From: DATJFQ01 sp035492775
GTDB taxonomy: Bacteria; Acidobacteriota; Vicinamibacteria; Vicinamibacterales; 2-12-FULL-66-21
Direction of reading: 5' to 3'
Assembly (NCBI GenBank): GCA_035492775.1
Contig: DATJIW010000090.1
Span: 19,563 to 83,562 of the forward strand
DNA length: 64,000 nt
Part shown: positions 35,926 to 43,966 of the stretch, piece by piece
Position numbering within the stretch: the first letter of the stretch is position 1
How the letters are laid out: every line of letters starts with the position of its first letter
Made by a program: the position numbers and the translations under genes
The notes under the pieces: generated by a model
Databases searched by the model: none
The model's input: the letters and a program-made list of their open reading frames with translations, nothing else
What the model was told of the DNA's origin: nothing

Positions 35926-36924
35926 CTACTCGTAGCGGAGGTTGACGGCCGACCGTGCACGTTCGATCGTCTCGCAGGCGATGCGGCGCGCCTTCCGCGA
36001 TCCGTCGTGCAGCACGTCCTTGACGTAATCGGGGCGGGCCAGGAGGTCCGCGCGGCGGGCGCGGATCGGATCGAGGTGCGCGTTCAGCGCCTTCGCGAGT
36101 TTCATTTTCACTTCGACGTCGCCGACACGTCCCTCACGATAACGGGTCTTGAGGTCGTCGACTTCAGCGGTATCCGGATTGAAAGTGTCGTGATAGGTGA
36201 AGACAGGATTGCCCTCCACCGTGCCCGGTATATCCGCCCGGATGCGTTTGGGATCCGTATACATCGACCGCACCCGTCTGGTCACCATCTCGGCGTCGTC
36301 GGAGAGCAGGATCGTGTTGCCGAGGCTCTTGCTCATCTTCCGATCGCCATCGAGGCCTGGCAGCCGCGACATCTTCGTGAGCAGCGGCTGAGGCTCGACG
36401 AGCGTGTCGGCCTTGAAGAAGTTGTTGAACCGGCGCACCGCCTCGCGGGCCAGTTCGAGATGCGCCACCTGGTCCTCGCCGACAGGGACGAAGCGCGCGT
36501 CGTACATGGCGACGTCCGCTGTCTGGAGCAGCGGATATCCGAGAAAGCCGAACGTCGAGAGATCCTTTTCCTTCAGGTTCTCCTGCTGTTCCTTGTACGT
36601 CGGGACTCGTTCGAGCCACGGCACGGGCACGACCATCGACAGCAGCACGAACAGCTCGGCGTGTTCCGGAACGAGCGACTGAACGAAGAACGTGCTCTTC
36701 TCCGGATCCAGTCCGGCGGCGATCCAATCGACCACCATGTCGTACGCGTAATCGACGAGCGGACCCGTGTTCTCGTACTCGCTCGTCAGCGCGTGCCAGT
36801 CGGCAACGAAGTAAAAGCAGTCGTACTTGTCCTGGAGAGCAACCCAGTTGCTCAGCGCGCCGACGAGATGTCCCAGGTGGAGCTTGCCGGTCGGGCGCAT
36901 ACCGGAGACAACGCGCGGCTTCAC
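35926..36924 (-). CDS. trpS: Tryptophanyl-tRNA synthetase
   Basis: Class I enzyme that charges tRNA-Trp. 332 aa. HIGH motif G-K-L-H-L-G-H-L-V-G-A-L, KMSKS in D-R-K-M-S-K-S-L-G-N, plus G-F-L-G-Y-P-L-L-Q-T-A-D and V-G-E-D-Q-V-A-H-L-E. GTG start at 36924 overlaps the stop of the M50 protease (GTGA); a longer open frame upstream is not trpS. Followed by scpA after 8 bp; the trpS-scpA-scpB linkage is common in many bacteria. Confidence 0.96.
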   Translation of the reverse strand: MKPRVVSGMRPTGKLHLGHLVGALSNWVALQDKYDCFYFVADWHALTSEYENTGPLVDYAYDMVVDWIAAGLDPEKSTFFVQSLVPEHAELFVLLSMVVPVPWLERVPTYKEQQENLKEKDLSTFGFLGYPLLQTADVAMYDARFVPVGEDQVAHLELAREAVRRFNNFFKADTLVEPQPLLTKMSRLPGLDGDRKMSKSLGNTILLSDDAEMVTRRVRSMYTDPKRIRADIPGTVEGNPVFTYHDTFNPDTAEVDDLKTRYREGRVGDVEVKMKLAKALNAHLDPIRARRADLLARPDYVKDVLHDGSRKARRIACETIERARSAVNLRYE

Positions 36925-37550
36925 GGAAGGAGGATCCTCATAAACAGATTCGTCGGCGGCATGATCATCGCCGAGGCGATCCCGCTCAGGAGCAGCGCAT
37001 AGAGCACCACGAACCCGTACTGGCGAAGCTGCGCGAAGGCGGCGGCTGCGCGCGGCGGGAGCAGACCCAGCAGCACGTTGCCGCCGTCGAGGGGCGGCAC
37101 GGGGATCAGGTTGAAGAACGCCAGCAGGAGATTGATTTCCACGGCCGTCAGCAGCGCATTGAGCAGCAGGCCGCCGACGTCGCCATGGGCCAGCGCGACC
37201 ATGACGCGAAGCACGATGGCGGCGGCCAGCGCCTGCAGGAGGTTGCTCACGGGACCCGCCGCCGCGACCAGCATGAAATCGCGGCGCGGATGTCTCAGGT
37301 TGCGCGAGTTCACCGGCACCGGCTTGGCCCACCCGATGATTGGAATGTGACTGAGTGCCGCGACGAGCGGCAGGATGATCGTGCCGATCAAATCGATATG
37401 CGCGAGCGGATTCAGGGACACGCGCCCCAGCAGGCGAGCAGTGGGATCGCCGAGTGCATCCGCCGTCCACGCGTGGGCGGCTTCATGAATCGTCAGCGAC
37501 AGCAGGAGCACGCCGAAGCCGATGGCCACGGCAAGAAAATCGATAGTCAA
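36921..37550 (-). CDS. Site-2 protease family protein (M50)
   Basis: 209-aa intramembrane metalloprotease-like protein with five or so hydrophobic segments. Zinc motif H-E-A-A-H at residues 22-26, and the second motif N-L-I-P-V-P-P-L-D-G-G near residue 150 supplying the Asp ligand. No PDZ domain, so it belongs to the compact group-III type often found beside trpS and scpA. Substrate unknown. 44 bp after uvrC, GTGA overlap with trpS. Confidence 0.92.
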   Translation of the reverse strand: MTIDFLAVAIGFGVLLLSLTIHEAAHAWTADALGDPTARLLGRVSLNPLAHIDLIGTIILPLVAALSHIPIIGWAKPVPVNSRNLRHPRRDFMLVAAAGPVSNLLQALAAAIVLRVMVALAHGDVGGLLLNALLTAVEINLLLAFFNLIPVPPLDGGNVLLGLLPPRAAAAFAQLRQYGFVVLYALLLSGIASAMIMPPTNLFMRILLP

Positions 37551-37594
37551 GGGGCGAACAGGACGGTTAAGGATACGCGGAAACTACTGATTGT

Positions 37595-39430
37595 TCAAGA
37601 ATTTGCGAAATGCGCAAGGACGGCGTCCGCGCATTTCGCGCCGACGACCGCCGTGAGTTCCTCGCGGTTCGCGCGCCGGACGCCGGCCAGGCTCCCGAAC
37701 GCGCGCAGCAGCGCGTTGCGGCGGCGGGGGCCGATGCCCCCAATCCGATCCAGGTCCGATCGCAGATCGCGCTTTGCGCGCGACGCGCGGTGGAACGTGA
37801 CCGCAAACCGGTGCGCCTCGTCCCGTATCCGGCGAATCAACAACAGCGCAGGGCCGTCCTCCGCGAGCGCGATGGGCTCGTCACGTTCGCGGGTGAACAG
37901 CAGCTCTTCTTTCTTCGCGATGCCGACCGCCATCAGACGCGAGAGCCCGAGCTCCTCCAGCGCGGCGTAAGCCGCCCCGAGCTGCCCTTTTCCGCCGTCG
38001 ATGAGAATCAGGTCGGGAAACGGCCCGCCGGTCTCCATGACTTTCCGATACCGCCGCAGCACGACCTCCCGCATGGAGGCGAAGTCGTCGTGGAAGGCGG
38101 ATGCCGGGTCGGATTTCTGTCCTCGAATCCGAAACTTCCGATACTCGCTCCGCTTCATGCGGCCGTCCTCGCAGACCACCATCGAAGCGACGGTTTCGCT
38201 GCCCTGAATCGTCGAAATGTCGAAGCACTCGATCCGGCGCGGGATCGCGGGCAGGGACAGCACCACGCGCAGCGTTTCCAGCGCGTCGTAATGCGCCGCG
38301 ACGTTCTCGTTGAACCGCGTCTGGTAGGCGACGTTCGCGTTGCGTGCCGCGAGTTCCAGCAGGCCACGCTTTTCGCCGCGGCGGGGCACCAGCAGCCGCA
38401 CACGGTGCGCGGATCGATCCGTCAGCCAGGCCTCCAGCATCTCGGTGTCCTGAGCACTCAGCTGGATCGGCAGGTGGATCTCGGGCGGCGCCTCGCGGTC
38501 GTCGTAGAACTGCTCGATCGCAGCTTGCAGGACATCCTGCTCGGACGACATCGCATCGCCCGACGGCGCGTCCGTGACCAGCTCGGAACGCTCGAGGACC
38601 TTTCCGCCACGGACCTGAAACACCTGGACGACGGCGCCGGCAGGCCCCACTTTGAGACCGAAGGCATCTCGGTCGCCCAGCTCGGTCCCGGTCATCTTCT
38701 GCTGCCGATGACGCAGCGTCTCGATCACTCTGATCGCGTCGCGCAGCTGCGCCGCCCGCTCGAAGCGCTCCTCGCCGGATGCCTCCGTCATGTCGCGCGT
38801 CAGGCGTTCCACGAGTTCGTCGTTGCGGCCTTCGAGAAACAGTCGTGTGTGCTGGACGGCCACGGCATACTCCTCGGCTGCGCAGATTTCGCGCACGCAC
38901 GGCGCGATGCATCGCTTGATGTCGTATTCGAGGCACGGCCGCCCGCGTTCACCCGTGATGATCTCGTTGCACGAGCGAATGCCGAACAGGCGGTGCGTCA
39001 ACTCCATCGTCCGGCGGCCAAGCTTGGCGGGCATGAACGGACCCGCGTAGTAATGGTCGTCTTTTTCGACCCGCCGTGCGACGAGCACGCGGGGAAATGA
39101 TTCTCCGGTCGTGAGCTGCAGGTAGGGATAGTTCTTGTCGTCGCGGAGGAGGATGTTGTACTTTGGCGCCCGCTGCTTGATCAGGTGGTTTTCGAGGGCG
39201 AGCGCCTCGACGACGGAGTCGGTGACGATCGTCTCGAGGCGGGCCGCTTCACGCAGCAGCGCGTCGTGACGCGGACTCATCCCCTGCGCCCCGAGATAGC
39301 TCCGCACGCGATCGCGCAGCACCCGCGCCTTCCCGACGTACAGAGTCTCCCCCGAGTCGTTGTAATAGAGATAGACCCCGGGCTGCTCCGGCAGGCGGGC
39401 GATCTGGGCCTTGAGGTCCTGGATCGGCAT
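37595..39430 (-). CDS. uvrC: Excinuclease ABC subunit C
   Basis: Makes both incisions in nucleotide excision repair. 611 aa. GIY-YIG nuclease at residues 15-95 (G-V-Y-L-Y-Y...Y-V-G-K-A), UVR motif (R-F-E-R-A-A-Q-L-R-D-A-I), RNase H-like endonuclease (E-C-F-D-I-S-T-I-Q-G-S) and C-terminal helix-hairpin-helix pair (L-D-R-I-G-G-I-G-P-R-R-R). Full length. ATG at 39430; heads the M50-trpS-scpA-scpB run. uvrA lies 6 kb away on the same strand; uvrB is not in the window. Confidence 0.96.
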   Translation of the reverse strand: MPIQDLKAQIARLPEQPGVYLYYNDSGETLYVGKARVLRDRVRSYLGAQGMSPRHDALLREAARLETIVTDSVVEALALENHLIKQRAPKYNILLRDDKNYPYLQLTTGESFPRVLVARRVEKDDHYYAGPFMPAKLGRRTMELTHRLFGIRSCNEIITGERGRPCLEYDIKRCIAPCVREICAAEEYAVAVQHTRLFLEGRNDELVERLTRDMTEASGEERFERAAQLRDAIRVIETLRHRQQKMTGTELGDRDAFGLKVGPAGAVVQVFQVRGGKVLERSELVTDAPSGDAMSSEQDVLQAAIEQFYDDREAPPEIHLPIQLSAQDTEMLEAWLTDRSAHRVRLLVPRRGEKRGLLELAARNANVAYQTRFNENVAAHYDALETLRVVLSLPAIPRRIECFDISTIQGSETVASMVVCEDGRMKRSEYRKFRIRGQKSDPASAFHDDFASMREVVLRRYRKVMETGGPFPDLILIDGGKGQLGAAYAALEELGLSRLMAVGIAKKEELLFTRERDEPIALAEDGPALLLIRRIRDEAHRFAVTFHRASRAKRDLRSDLDRIGGIGPRRRNALLRAFGSLAGVRRANREELTAVVGAKCADAVLAHFANS

Positions 39431-39473
39431 AGACTACACTGTGACGTTTTCGTCGAACGTCTGAACCCTTCAT

Positions 39474-39479
39474 TATACC
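39474..39479 (+). promoter_or_regulatory. -10-like TATACC before CDP-alcohol phosphatidyltransferase
   Basis: TATACC ends 6 nt before the ATG at 39486, predicting a transcript that starts at the start codon. No convincing -35. Divergent from uvrC across 55 bp. Confidence 0.4.
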
Positions 39480-39485
39480 AGCGGC

Positions 39486-40088
39486 ATGACCTTCACCGGG
39501 CTCATCGGGCGGATCTGCATGTTTCCGCTGCGCGCGATCATCAATGCGTGCGTCGCGCTCCGGATCCACCCGAACATTCTTACCTTCGTCGGCGTGCTCA
39601 TCAACGTGGCGGCGGCCGCCGAACTCGCGTCGGGCCATTTCGTGGTCGCGGGGATCATCATGGTGGTCGCCAACATCTTCGACTTCATCGACGGCAAGGT
39701 CGCAGTCGAGCTCTCCGCCGTCAGCAAGTTCGGGGGGTTCTGGGATTCGGTCATCGACCGCTTCTCGGACATCGCGCTCTTCATCGGCCTCATTTATTTG
39801 TACTCGCACATGGGCCGTACCGATTACGTGATGGTCGCGTCGCTCGCGATGATGTTCGCGATCATGACCAGTTATACCCGCGCACGCGCGGAGTCGCTCA
39901 TCGCAAAGTGCAAGGTCGGTTTCATGGAGCGCCCCGAGCGGATCGTGCTCTTCATGATCGGCGCGTTCACGAACCGGATGGCGGGCGTGCTGTGGGTGAT
40001 TCTGGTGCTGTCGATTTTCACCGTCGCCGACCGCGTGATCCACACCTACCGCGAGCTGCGGCACGACAGCCGCGAGGCGCTCGCATGA
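39486..40088 (+). CDS. CDP-alcohol phosphatidyltransferase family protein with altered motif
   Basis: 200-aa membrane enzyme that should join a CDP-activated lipid and an alcohol. The family motif D-x2-D-G-x2-A-R-x8-G-x3-D-x3-D is at residues 66-91: D66, D69, G70, A73, G83, D87 and D91 are all correct, but the Arg is V74. Six hydrophobic segments follow normal topology. The missing Arg may change the nucleotide contact or substrate. Stop overlaps the next small gene (ATGA), so the two probably act together. Product identity (PG-P, PI-P or other) cannot be told. Confidence 0.85.
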   Translation: MTFTGLIGRICMFPLRAIINACVALRIHPNILTFVGVLINVAAAAELASGHFVVAGIIMVVANIFDFIDGKVAVELSAVSKFGGFWDSVIDRFSDIALFIGLIYLYSHMGRTDYVMVASLAMMFAIMTSYTRARAESLIAKCKVGFMERPERIVLFMIGAFTNRMAGVLWVILVLSIFTVADRVIHTYRELRHDSREALA

Positions 40089-40282
40089 AGAACCCGGCCG
40101 CTCTGCCCGCCCGGATTCTGTGGAACGCATTCTTCTGGACCTACGAGCGCGCGAGCTGGCAGTACGACGTGATGGTCATCGCCATCCTGGCGTTCGTCTG
40201 GCTCGTACCGCCGGACTGGCTCAAGGATCCGACGGCGCACGGCACCGGGCCCATTGGCTGGATCCTGGAGCGGATGCGATGA
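40085..40282 (+). CDS. Small single-pass membrane protein, 65 aa
   Basis: One central hydrophobic helix (V-M-V-I-A-I-L-A-F-V-W-L-V) flanked by Trp/Tyr-rich ends; N-terminus K-N-P-A-A-L-P-A-R. ATG overlaps the phosphatidyltransferase stop (ATGA), so it is translated from the same mRNA and may be a partner of that enzyme. No family recognised. Confidence 0.72.
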   Translation: MKNPAALPARILWNAFFWTYERASWQYDVMVIAILAFVWLVPPDWLKDPTAHGTGPIGWILERMR

Positions 40283-40285
40283 CGC

Positions 40286-40852
40286 TCACACATCGTCGCG
40301 TTCGTCGTGCGCTCCGAGGTCGAGCGTCTTGCCGGTGAAATGAATGTCGTGCGCGGCGATCTTGTCGCGCAACACGCGTCGGGCCTCGCCATAGAGGCGA
40401 TGTGGAACGGTCAGCCGGCGCGCGAAATTCTTCCAGCGATACATCAACACGAGCGTGACGGGCGGTCCCTCGCGCCACGTCAGGCCCCCGATGCGTGAAT
40501 ACGGCAGGAACCCACCGTCCGTCCACACGCCGTCCTCGTAGAATCCGCGCCTGATCTCCAGGCTCATCGGCATCGCATACACGTAATACACGAGCATCAT
40601 CGTTTCGCCGAATACCTGCGTGGGATAGACACGCAGCACGGCAAGCTTGTAGACGATGAGGATGCCGAGCAGGGCTCCGACGCCGAGGAACAGCCGGTAG
40701 AACGGAGGACGCACGGCGGGCCATGTCAGCAGCGACGTGCGACGGAGGCGCCGATAGCGGATGACCTGCGCGAAGAGGCGGACGTTCAGGACGAGAAACC
40801 CGGCACCGAGGAAGATCAGCAGCCGCGGCAGCAGCCTGTCATCGATGACCAC
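40286..40852 (-). CDS. Hypothetical membrane protein, 188 aa
   Basis: Two or three hydrophobic segments in the first 95 residues (L-L-I-F-L-G-A-G-F-L-V-L; L-F-L-G-V-G-A-L-L-G-I-L-I-V), then a soluble PH-like or DUF5673-like region with G-F-Y-E-D-G-V-W and Y-S-R-I-G-G-L-T-W-R-E-G, a pattern seen in small bacterial membrane proteins with a PH-type fold. GTG start at 40852. It ends 4 bp from the convergent small membrane gene. Function unknown. Confidence 0.7.
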   Translation of the reverse strand: MVIDDRLLPRLLIFLGAGFLVLNVRLFAQVIRYRRLRRTSLLTWPAVRPPFYRLFLGVGALLGILIVYKLAVLRVYPTQVFGETMMLVYYVYAMPMSLEIRRGFYEDGVWTDGGFLPYSRIGGLTWREGPPVTLVLMYRWKNFARRLTVPHRLYGEARRVLRDKIAAHDIHFTGKTLDLGAHDERDDV

Positions 40853-40874
40853 GGGCGCCTGTCGAGAACCGGAA

Positions 40875-40974
40875 GTTGGACCTGGATTGGGAGTTTGGGA
40901 GTTGGGATCGGGGGTTAGACCTGAACTGCGCGTTGGACCTGAATTGGGAGTTGGGAATTGGGAGTTGGGAGTTA
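40875..40974. repeat. Tract F: TTGGGAG/TTGGGAA heptamers with TTGGACC spacers
   Basis: On the + strand TTGGGAG and TTGGGAA units recur, best preserved at 40943-40974, with TTGGACC words at 40875 and 40933 each followed by TGGA or TGAA. Same family as tracts C and G. It lies between tdk and the hypothetical membrane gene, both on the minus strand. Confidence 0.88.
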
Positions 40975-40988
40975 ATCACCACGATACC

Positions 40989-41558
40989 CTACTGCCCGAG
41001 CCGTGGATCGAAGCAATGCCGGCATCTCGCTTCGTAAGTGCCCTGCGCCCCGACGAGCACCCGCTCGCTGCTCGCGACGAGCCGCTGCGTGTGGTTGGCG
41101 GGCGCACCGCAGACCATGCAGATCGCCAGCGTCTTCGAGATGTATTCAGCGATCGCGAGCAGCTGCGGCATCGGCTCGAACGGCTTGCCCAGATAGTCCT
41201 GATCGAGCCCGGCGACGATGACGCGTTTGCCCTGATCGGCGAGCGTCGTGCACACGGCGGGCAGCTCGACATCGAAGAACTGCCCCTCGTCGATCCCGAC
41301 GACGTCGGTCTCCGGGCGCACTTTCTCCAGCAGCTCGCGCGAGCTCGACACGTTCTCGGCTTCGATCCGCATGGCGCTGTGCGAGGTGACGTGGTCCTCG
41401 CCGTAACGGTCGTCGATCCGCGGCTTGAAGATCTGGACTCGCTGGCGGGCAATCTGGGCGCGGCGGAGACGGCGGATCAACTCCTCACTCTTGCCGCTGA
41501 ACATGCTGCCGGCGATGACTTCAATCCAGCCGCCGGTGGGCCTGTGGGTGATCTCCAT
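40989..41558 (-). CDS. tdk: Thymidine kinase (type II)
   Basis: Salvages thymidine to dTMP. 189 aa. P-loop G-S-M-F-S-G-K-S-E-E-L-I (residues 17-28), D-E-G-Q-F-F catalytic block, lasso region and zinc Cys pairs C-M-V-C and C-R-H-C. Start set at ATG 41558 (M-E-I-T-H-R-P); earlier TTG codons in frame are part of repeat tract G and would add a W-E-L-S peptide. No strong Shine-Dalgarno. Between tracts F and G. Confidence 0.94.
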   Translation of the reverse strand: MEITHRPTGGWIEVIAGSMFSGKSEELIRRLRRAQIARQRVQIFKPRIDDRYGEDHVTSHSAMRIEAENVSSSRELLEKVRPETDVVGIDEGQFFDVELPAVCTTLADQGKRVIVAGLDQDYLGKPFEPMPQLLAIAEYISKTLAICMVCGAPANHTQRLVASSERVLVGAQGTYEARCRHCFDPRLGQ

Positions 41559-41574
41559 ATGTGGACGGGCAATG

Positions 41575-41672
41575 CTCAACTCCCAACTCCCAATTCCCAA
41601 CTCCCGATTGTTCAGGGCCGACGCCGAATTCGAGGTCGAATTGGGAATTGGGAGTTGGGAATTGGGAGTTGA
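41575..41672. repeat. Tract G: opposed TTGGGAR heptamer blocks forming a long hairpin
   Basis: Left block of CTCCCAA/TTCCCAA units (41575-41609) faces a right block of TTGGGAA/TTGGGAG units (41640-41672). The 30-bp middle holds GAATTCG-like palindromic sequence. The arms pair in several registers shifted by 7 bp. Located between efp and tdk (minus strand). Confidence 0.9.
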
Positions 41673-41690
41673 AAAAATGCCCGCAAAGAT

Positions 41691-42254
41691 TCAAATCTTC
41701 CGAAGATACTCTCCCGTTTCGGTATTCACGCGCACCGCGTCGCCGATGTTGATGAACGGCGGCACTTGCACGACGAGACCGGTCTCGAGCGTGGCTGGCT
41801 TGACCTGGGCGCTCGCCGTCGCACCCTTGATGCCGGGTACCGTCTCGACGACTTTCAGATCGACGGCCTGCGGCAGTTCGATGCCGACCGGCTCGGCGCC
41901 GTAGAACTCGACGGTGATGGTCGCGTCGGGCACGAGGTAGTTCGCGGCGTCGCCGAGCACTTCCGCGTCGATGTGCAGCTGCTCGTACGTCGACGTGTCC
42001 ATGAAGTGATACGAGTCGCCGTCCTTGTACAGGTACTGCATCTCGCGCTCGTCGAGGACGGCGCGTTCGAGAGAGTCTTCCGACCGCAGCTTCTGGTCCG
42101 AGAGCGAGCCGTTCCGGATGTTCCGGAACTTGGCACGCACGAATCCACGCAGGTTGCCGGGGGTGACGTGCTGCAGGTCGAGAACCCGGTAGAGGTCGTT
42201 CTCGAGCTTGACGAGCATGCCCTTCTTCAGTCGTGTCGCTTGAATCGAAGCCAT
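41691..42254 (-). CDS. efp: Elongation factor P with Asn at the tip of the proline loop
   Basis: Rescues ribosomes stalled on polyproline. 187 aa, three beta-barrel domains complete, ending I-N-I-G-D-A-V-R-V-N-T-E-T-G-E-Y. In the loop that enters the peptidyl-transferase centre, where E. coli has P-G-K34-G, this protein reads P-G-N34-L-R36-G. Neither Lys34 (for EpmA lysylation) nor a tip Arg (for EarP rhamnosylation) is at the tip, so it probably works unmodified or by another route. ATG at 42254. Confidence 0.95.
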   Translation of the reverse strand: MASIQATRLKKGMLVKLENDLYRVLDLQHVTPGNLRGFVRAKFRNIRNGSLSDQKLRSEDSLERAVLDEREMQYLYKDGDSYHFMDTSTYEQLHIDAEVLGDAANYLVPDATITVEFYGAEPVGIELPQAVDLKVVETVPGIKGATASAQVKPATLETGLVVQVPPFINIGDAVRVNTETGEYLRKI

Positions 42255-42330
42255 GATCCCTGCCGCGCACCGGTCGTGCGCCCAAACCTCACGATGTTAG
42301 CATGCCTCGCCCGGCCGCGGCTCGTAGTGC

Positions 42331-42336
42331 TACGAT
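42331..42336 (+). promoter_or_regulatory. -10-like TACGAT before hsp20
   Basis: TACGAT ends 6 nt before the ATG at 42343, matching the spacing seen at several other genes in the window and implying a leaderless message. No clear -35, so an alternative sigma factor is possible. Confidence 0.4.
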
Positions 42337-42342
42337 CGACGC

Positions 42343-42735
42343 ATGCCGTGCGACCCCTTGCGGGACCTGCGGGCGTGGCAGGACCGGATGGAGCGGCTCG
42401 CGGCCCAGCACGGGTCGGCCGCGTGGGCCCCTCCCACAGACGTTTACGAAACCCACGACCGCTACGTCGTGACGGTCGAACTTCCCGGGCTCAAACGCGA
42501 AGAGGTCGATCTGTCGGTCGAGAACGGCCGTCTGACCCTGCGGGGCGCGCGGCACGAGGCCGTTGATTCGCGCCGGTATCATCAGGTCGAGCGCGGCCAC
42601 GGACAGTTCCACCGTACGTTCGAGTTCGGTGACACGATTTCGGCCGACACCGTCAACGCGGATCTGCGCGATGGCGTGCTCACGATTACGCTGCCGAAGA
42701 TCGCGCCCGCCGTCCGCAGGATCGAAGTCAAGTAA
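42343..42735 (+). CDS. Small heat shock protein, Hsp20/alpha-crystallin family
   Basis: 130-aa ATP-independent chaperone that holds unfolding proteins. Alpha-crystallin domain at residues 30-120: P-P-T-D-V-Y-E-T-H-D-R-Y-V-V-T-V-E-L-P-G-L, then G-R-L-T-L-R-G and A-D-L-R-D-G-V-L-T-I-T-L-P-K. The C-terminal I-x-V (I-E-V-K) supports oligomer contacts. 13 bp before the serine protease gene, so holdase and envelope protease are likely co-expressed under stress. Confidence 0.93.
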   Translation: MPCDPLRDLRAWQDRMERLAAQHGSAAWAPPTDVYETHDRYVVTVELPGLKREEVDLSVENGRLTLRGARHEAVDSRRYHQVERGHGQFHRTFEFGDTISADTVNADLRDGVLTITLPKIAPAVRRIEVK

Positions 42736-42748
42736 CGGGGATTCCGAC

Positions 42749-43927
42749 ATGATTCGACGTGCGCTGCTGGCATGCGTCTTCATCGCGTCCGGCTTCTTTG
42801 CCGGCATGGTCCTCACCGGCAAGATGCGCAGCGCGGATGAATCGATCGCCGCGCCAGCTCCCGTCCCCGCAACAGCCGTGCAGCCGTCGAGCGCGGCCGC
42901 GGGCACGATTGGCGGGCTCCCCGACCTGTCGGGGGTCGCCGCCAGGGCAATACCCAGCGTCATGAACATCTCGTCGCTGCGCGTCGAGCGGCAGTCCGCC
43001 TCGCCGTTCGCGGGCGATCCGCTCTTCCGGTACTTCTTCGGCGATCCGGACGAAATCCCCGGCTACAGCAACCGTATCAGCCAGAGCCTCGGGTCCGGCG
43101 TGATCGTGTCGAGCGACGGCTACGTCCTGACGAACAATCACGTCGTTGGCGACGCGAGCGCGCAGGTGTCGATCGTCCTTCCCGACAAGCGCGAGCTGAA
43201 GGCCAAGGTCGTCGGCGTCGATCCGATGACGGACATCGCGCTGTTGAAGATCGACGCGCGCGGGCTGCCCGTGCTGGCATGGGGAGACTCTTCGAGGCTG
43301 AAAGTCGCGGAGTGGGTACTCGCCATCGGCAATCCTTTCCAGCTCAATCAGACGGTCACGCTCGGGATCGTCAGCGCAACCGGACGGACGCTCGAGGGGC
43401 GCCTCGCGACGTACGAAGACTTCATCCAGACTGACGCGGCGATCAATCCCGGCAACTCGGGTGGTGCGCTCGTGAACGCGCGCGGGGAACTGGTCGGGAT
43501 CAATACGGCCATCTTCAGCGAGACCGGCGGGTATCAGGGAATCGGGTTCGCCGTGCCGAGCAATCTCGCGAAGCACGTGATGGACGACCTCATTCGCTTC
43601 GGCGAAGTCCAGCGCGGGTCGATTCCGGGCATCCAGCTGATGGCGCTCACCACACAGGATGCCGAGTATCTCGGCGCCCCGAACACACGCGGCGCGCTCG
43701 TCGCGCAGATGGCCCGCCGCTCCGATGCCTGGGACGCCGGCCTCCGCCCCGGCGACATCGTCGTTTCCTTCAATGGCCACCAGATCGACGACGTCTCGCA
43801 GCTCCAGCGCATGATCGCGGATGCCAAGGTCGGCACGACCGCGCGCGTCGAAGTGCTTCGACAGAGCCGCCACATGATGGTGGATGTGCCCATCACTCGG
43901 CCGACGCCCCAGCGCCGCAACCGGTAG
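42749..43927 (+). CDS. Do/DegQ-type periplasmic serine protease with one PDZ domain
   Basis: 392 aa. An N-terminal anchor (L-L-A-C-V-F-I-A-S-G-F-F) places it in the periplasm. Trypsin-like domain with His131 (T-N-N-H-V-V), Asp162 (M-T-D-I-A-L-L) and Ser237 (G-N-S-G-G-A); then one PDZ domain with A-G-L-R-P-G-D-I-V. Triad complete. One PDZ only, so DegS/HtrA-like rather than DegP-like in layout. GGGG precedes the ATG at 42749. Operon with hsp20. Confidence 0.93.
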   Translation: MIRRALLACVFIASGFFAGMVLTGKMRSADESIAAPAPVPATAVQPSSAAAGTIGGLPDLSGVAARAIPSVMNISSLRVERQSASPFAGDPLFRYFFGDPDEIPGYSNRISQSLGSGVIVSSDGYVLTNNHVVGDASAQVSIVLPDKRELKAKVVGVDPMTDIALLKIDARGLPVLAWGDSSRLKVAEWVLAIGNPFQLNQTVTLGIVSATGRTLEGRLATYEDFIQTDAAINPGNSGGALVNARGELVGINTAIFSETGGYQGIGFAVPSNLAKHVMDDLIRFGEVQRGSIPGIQLMALTTQDAEYLGAPNTRGALVAQMARRSDAWDAGLRPGDIVVSFNGHQIDDVSQLQRMIADAKVGTTARVEVLRQSRHMMVDVPITRPTPQRRNR

Positions 43928-43966
43928 CCGTCAACCGCGAATCCTGCCCCGTCCCATTCGAGGCAG

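Noticed and set aside
36925..37470. Longer trpS frame starting near 37470
   Set aside because: The extra part is an out-of-frame reading of the M50 protease gene; GTG 36924 overlaps its stop and begins family sequence.
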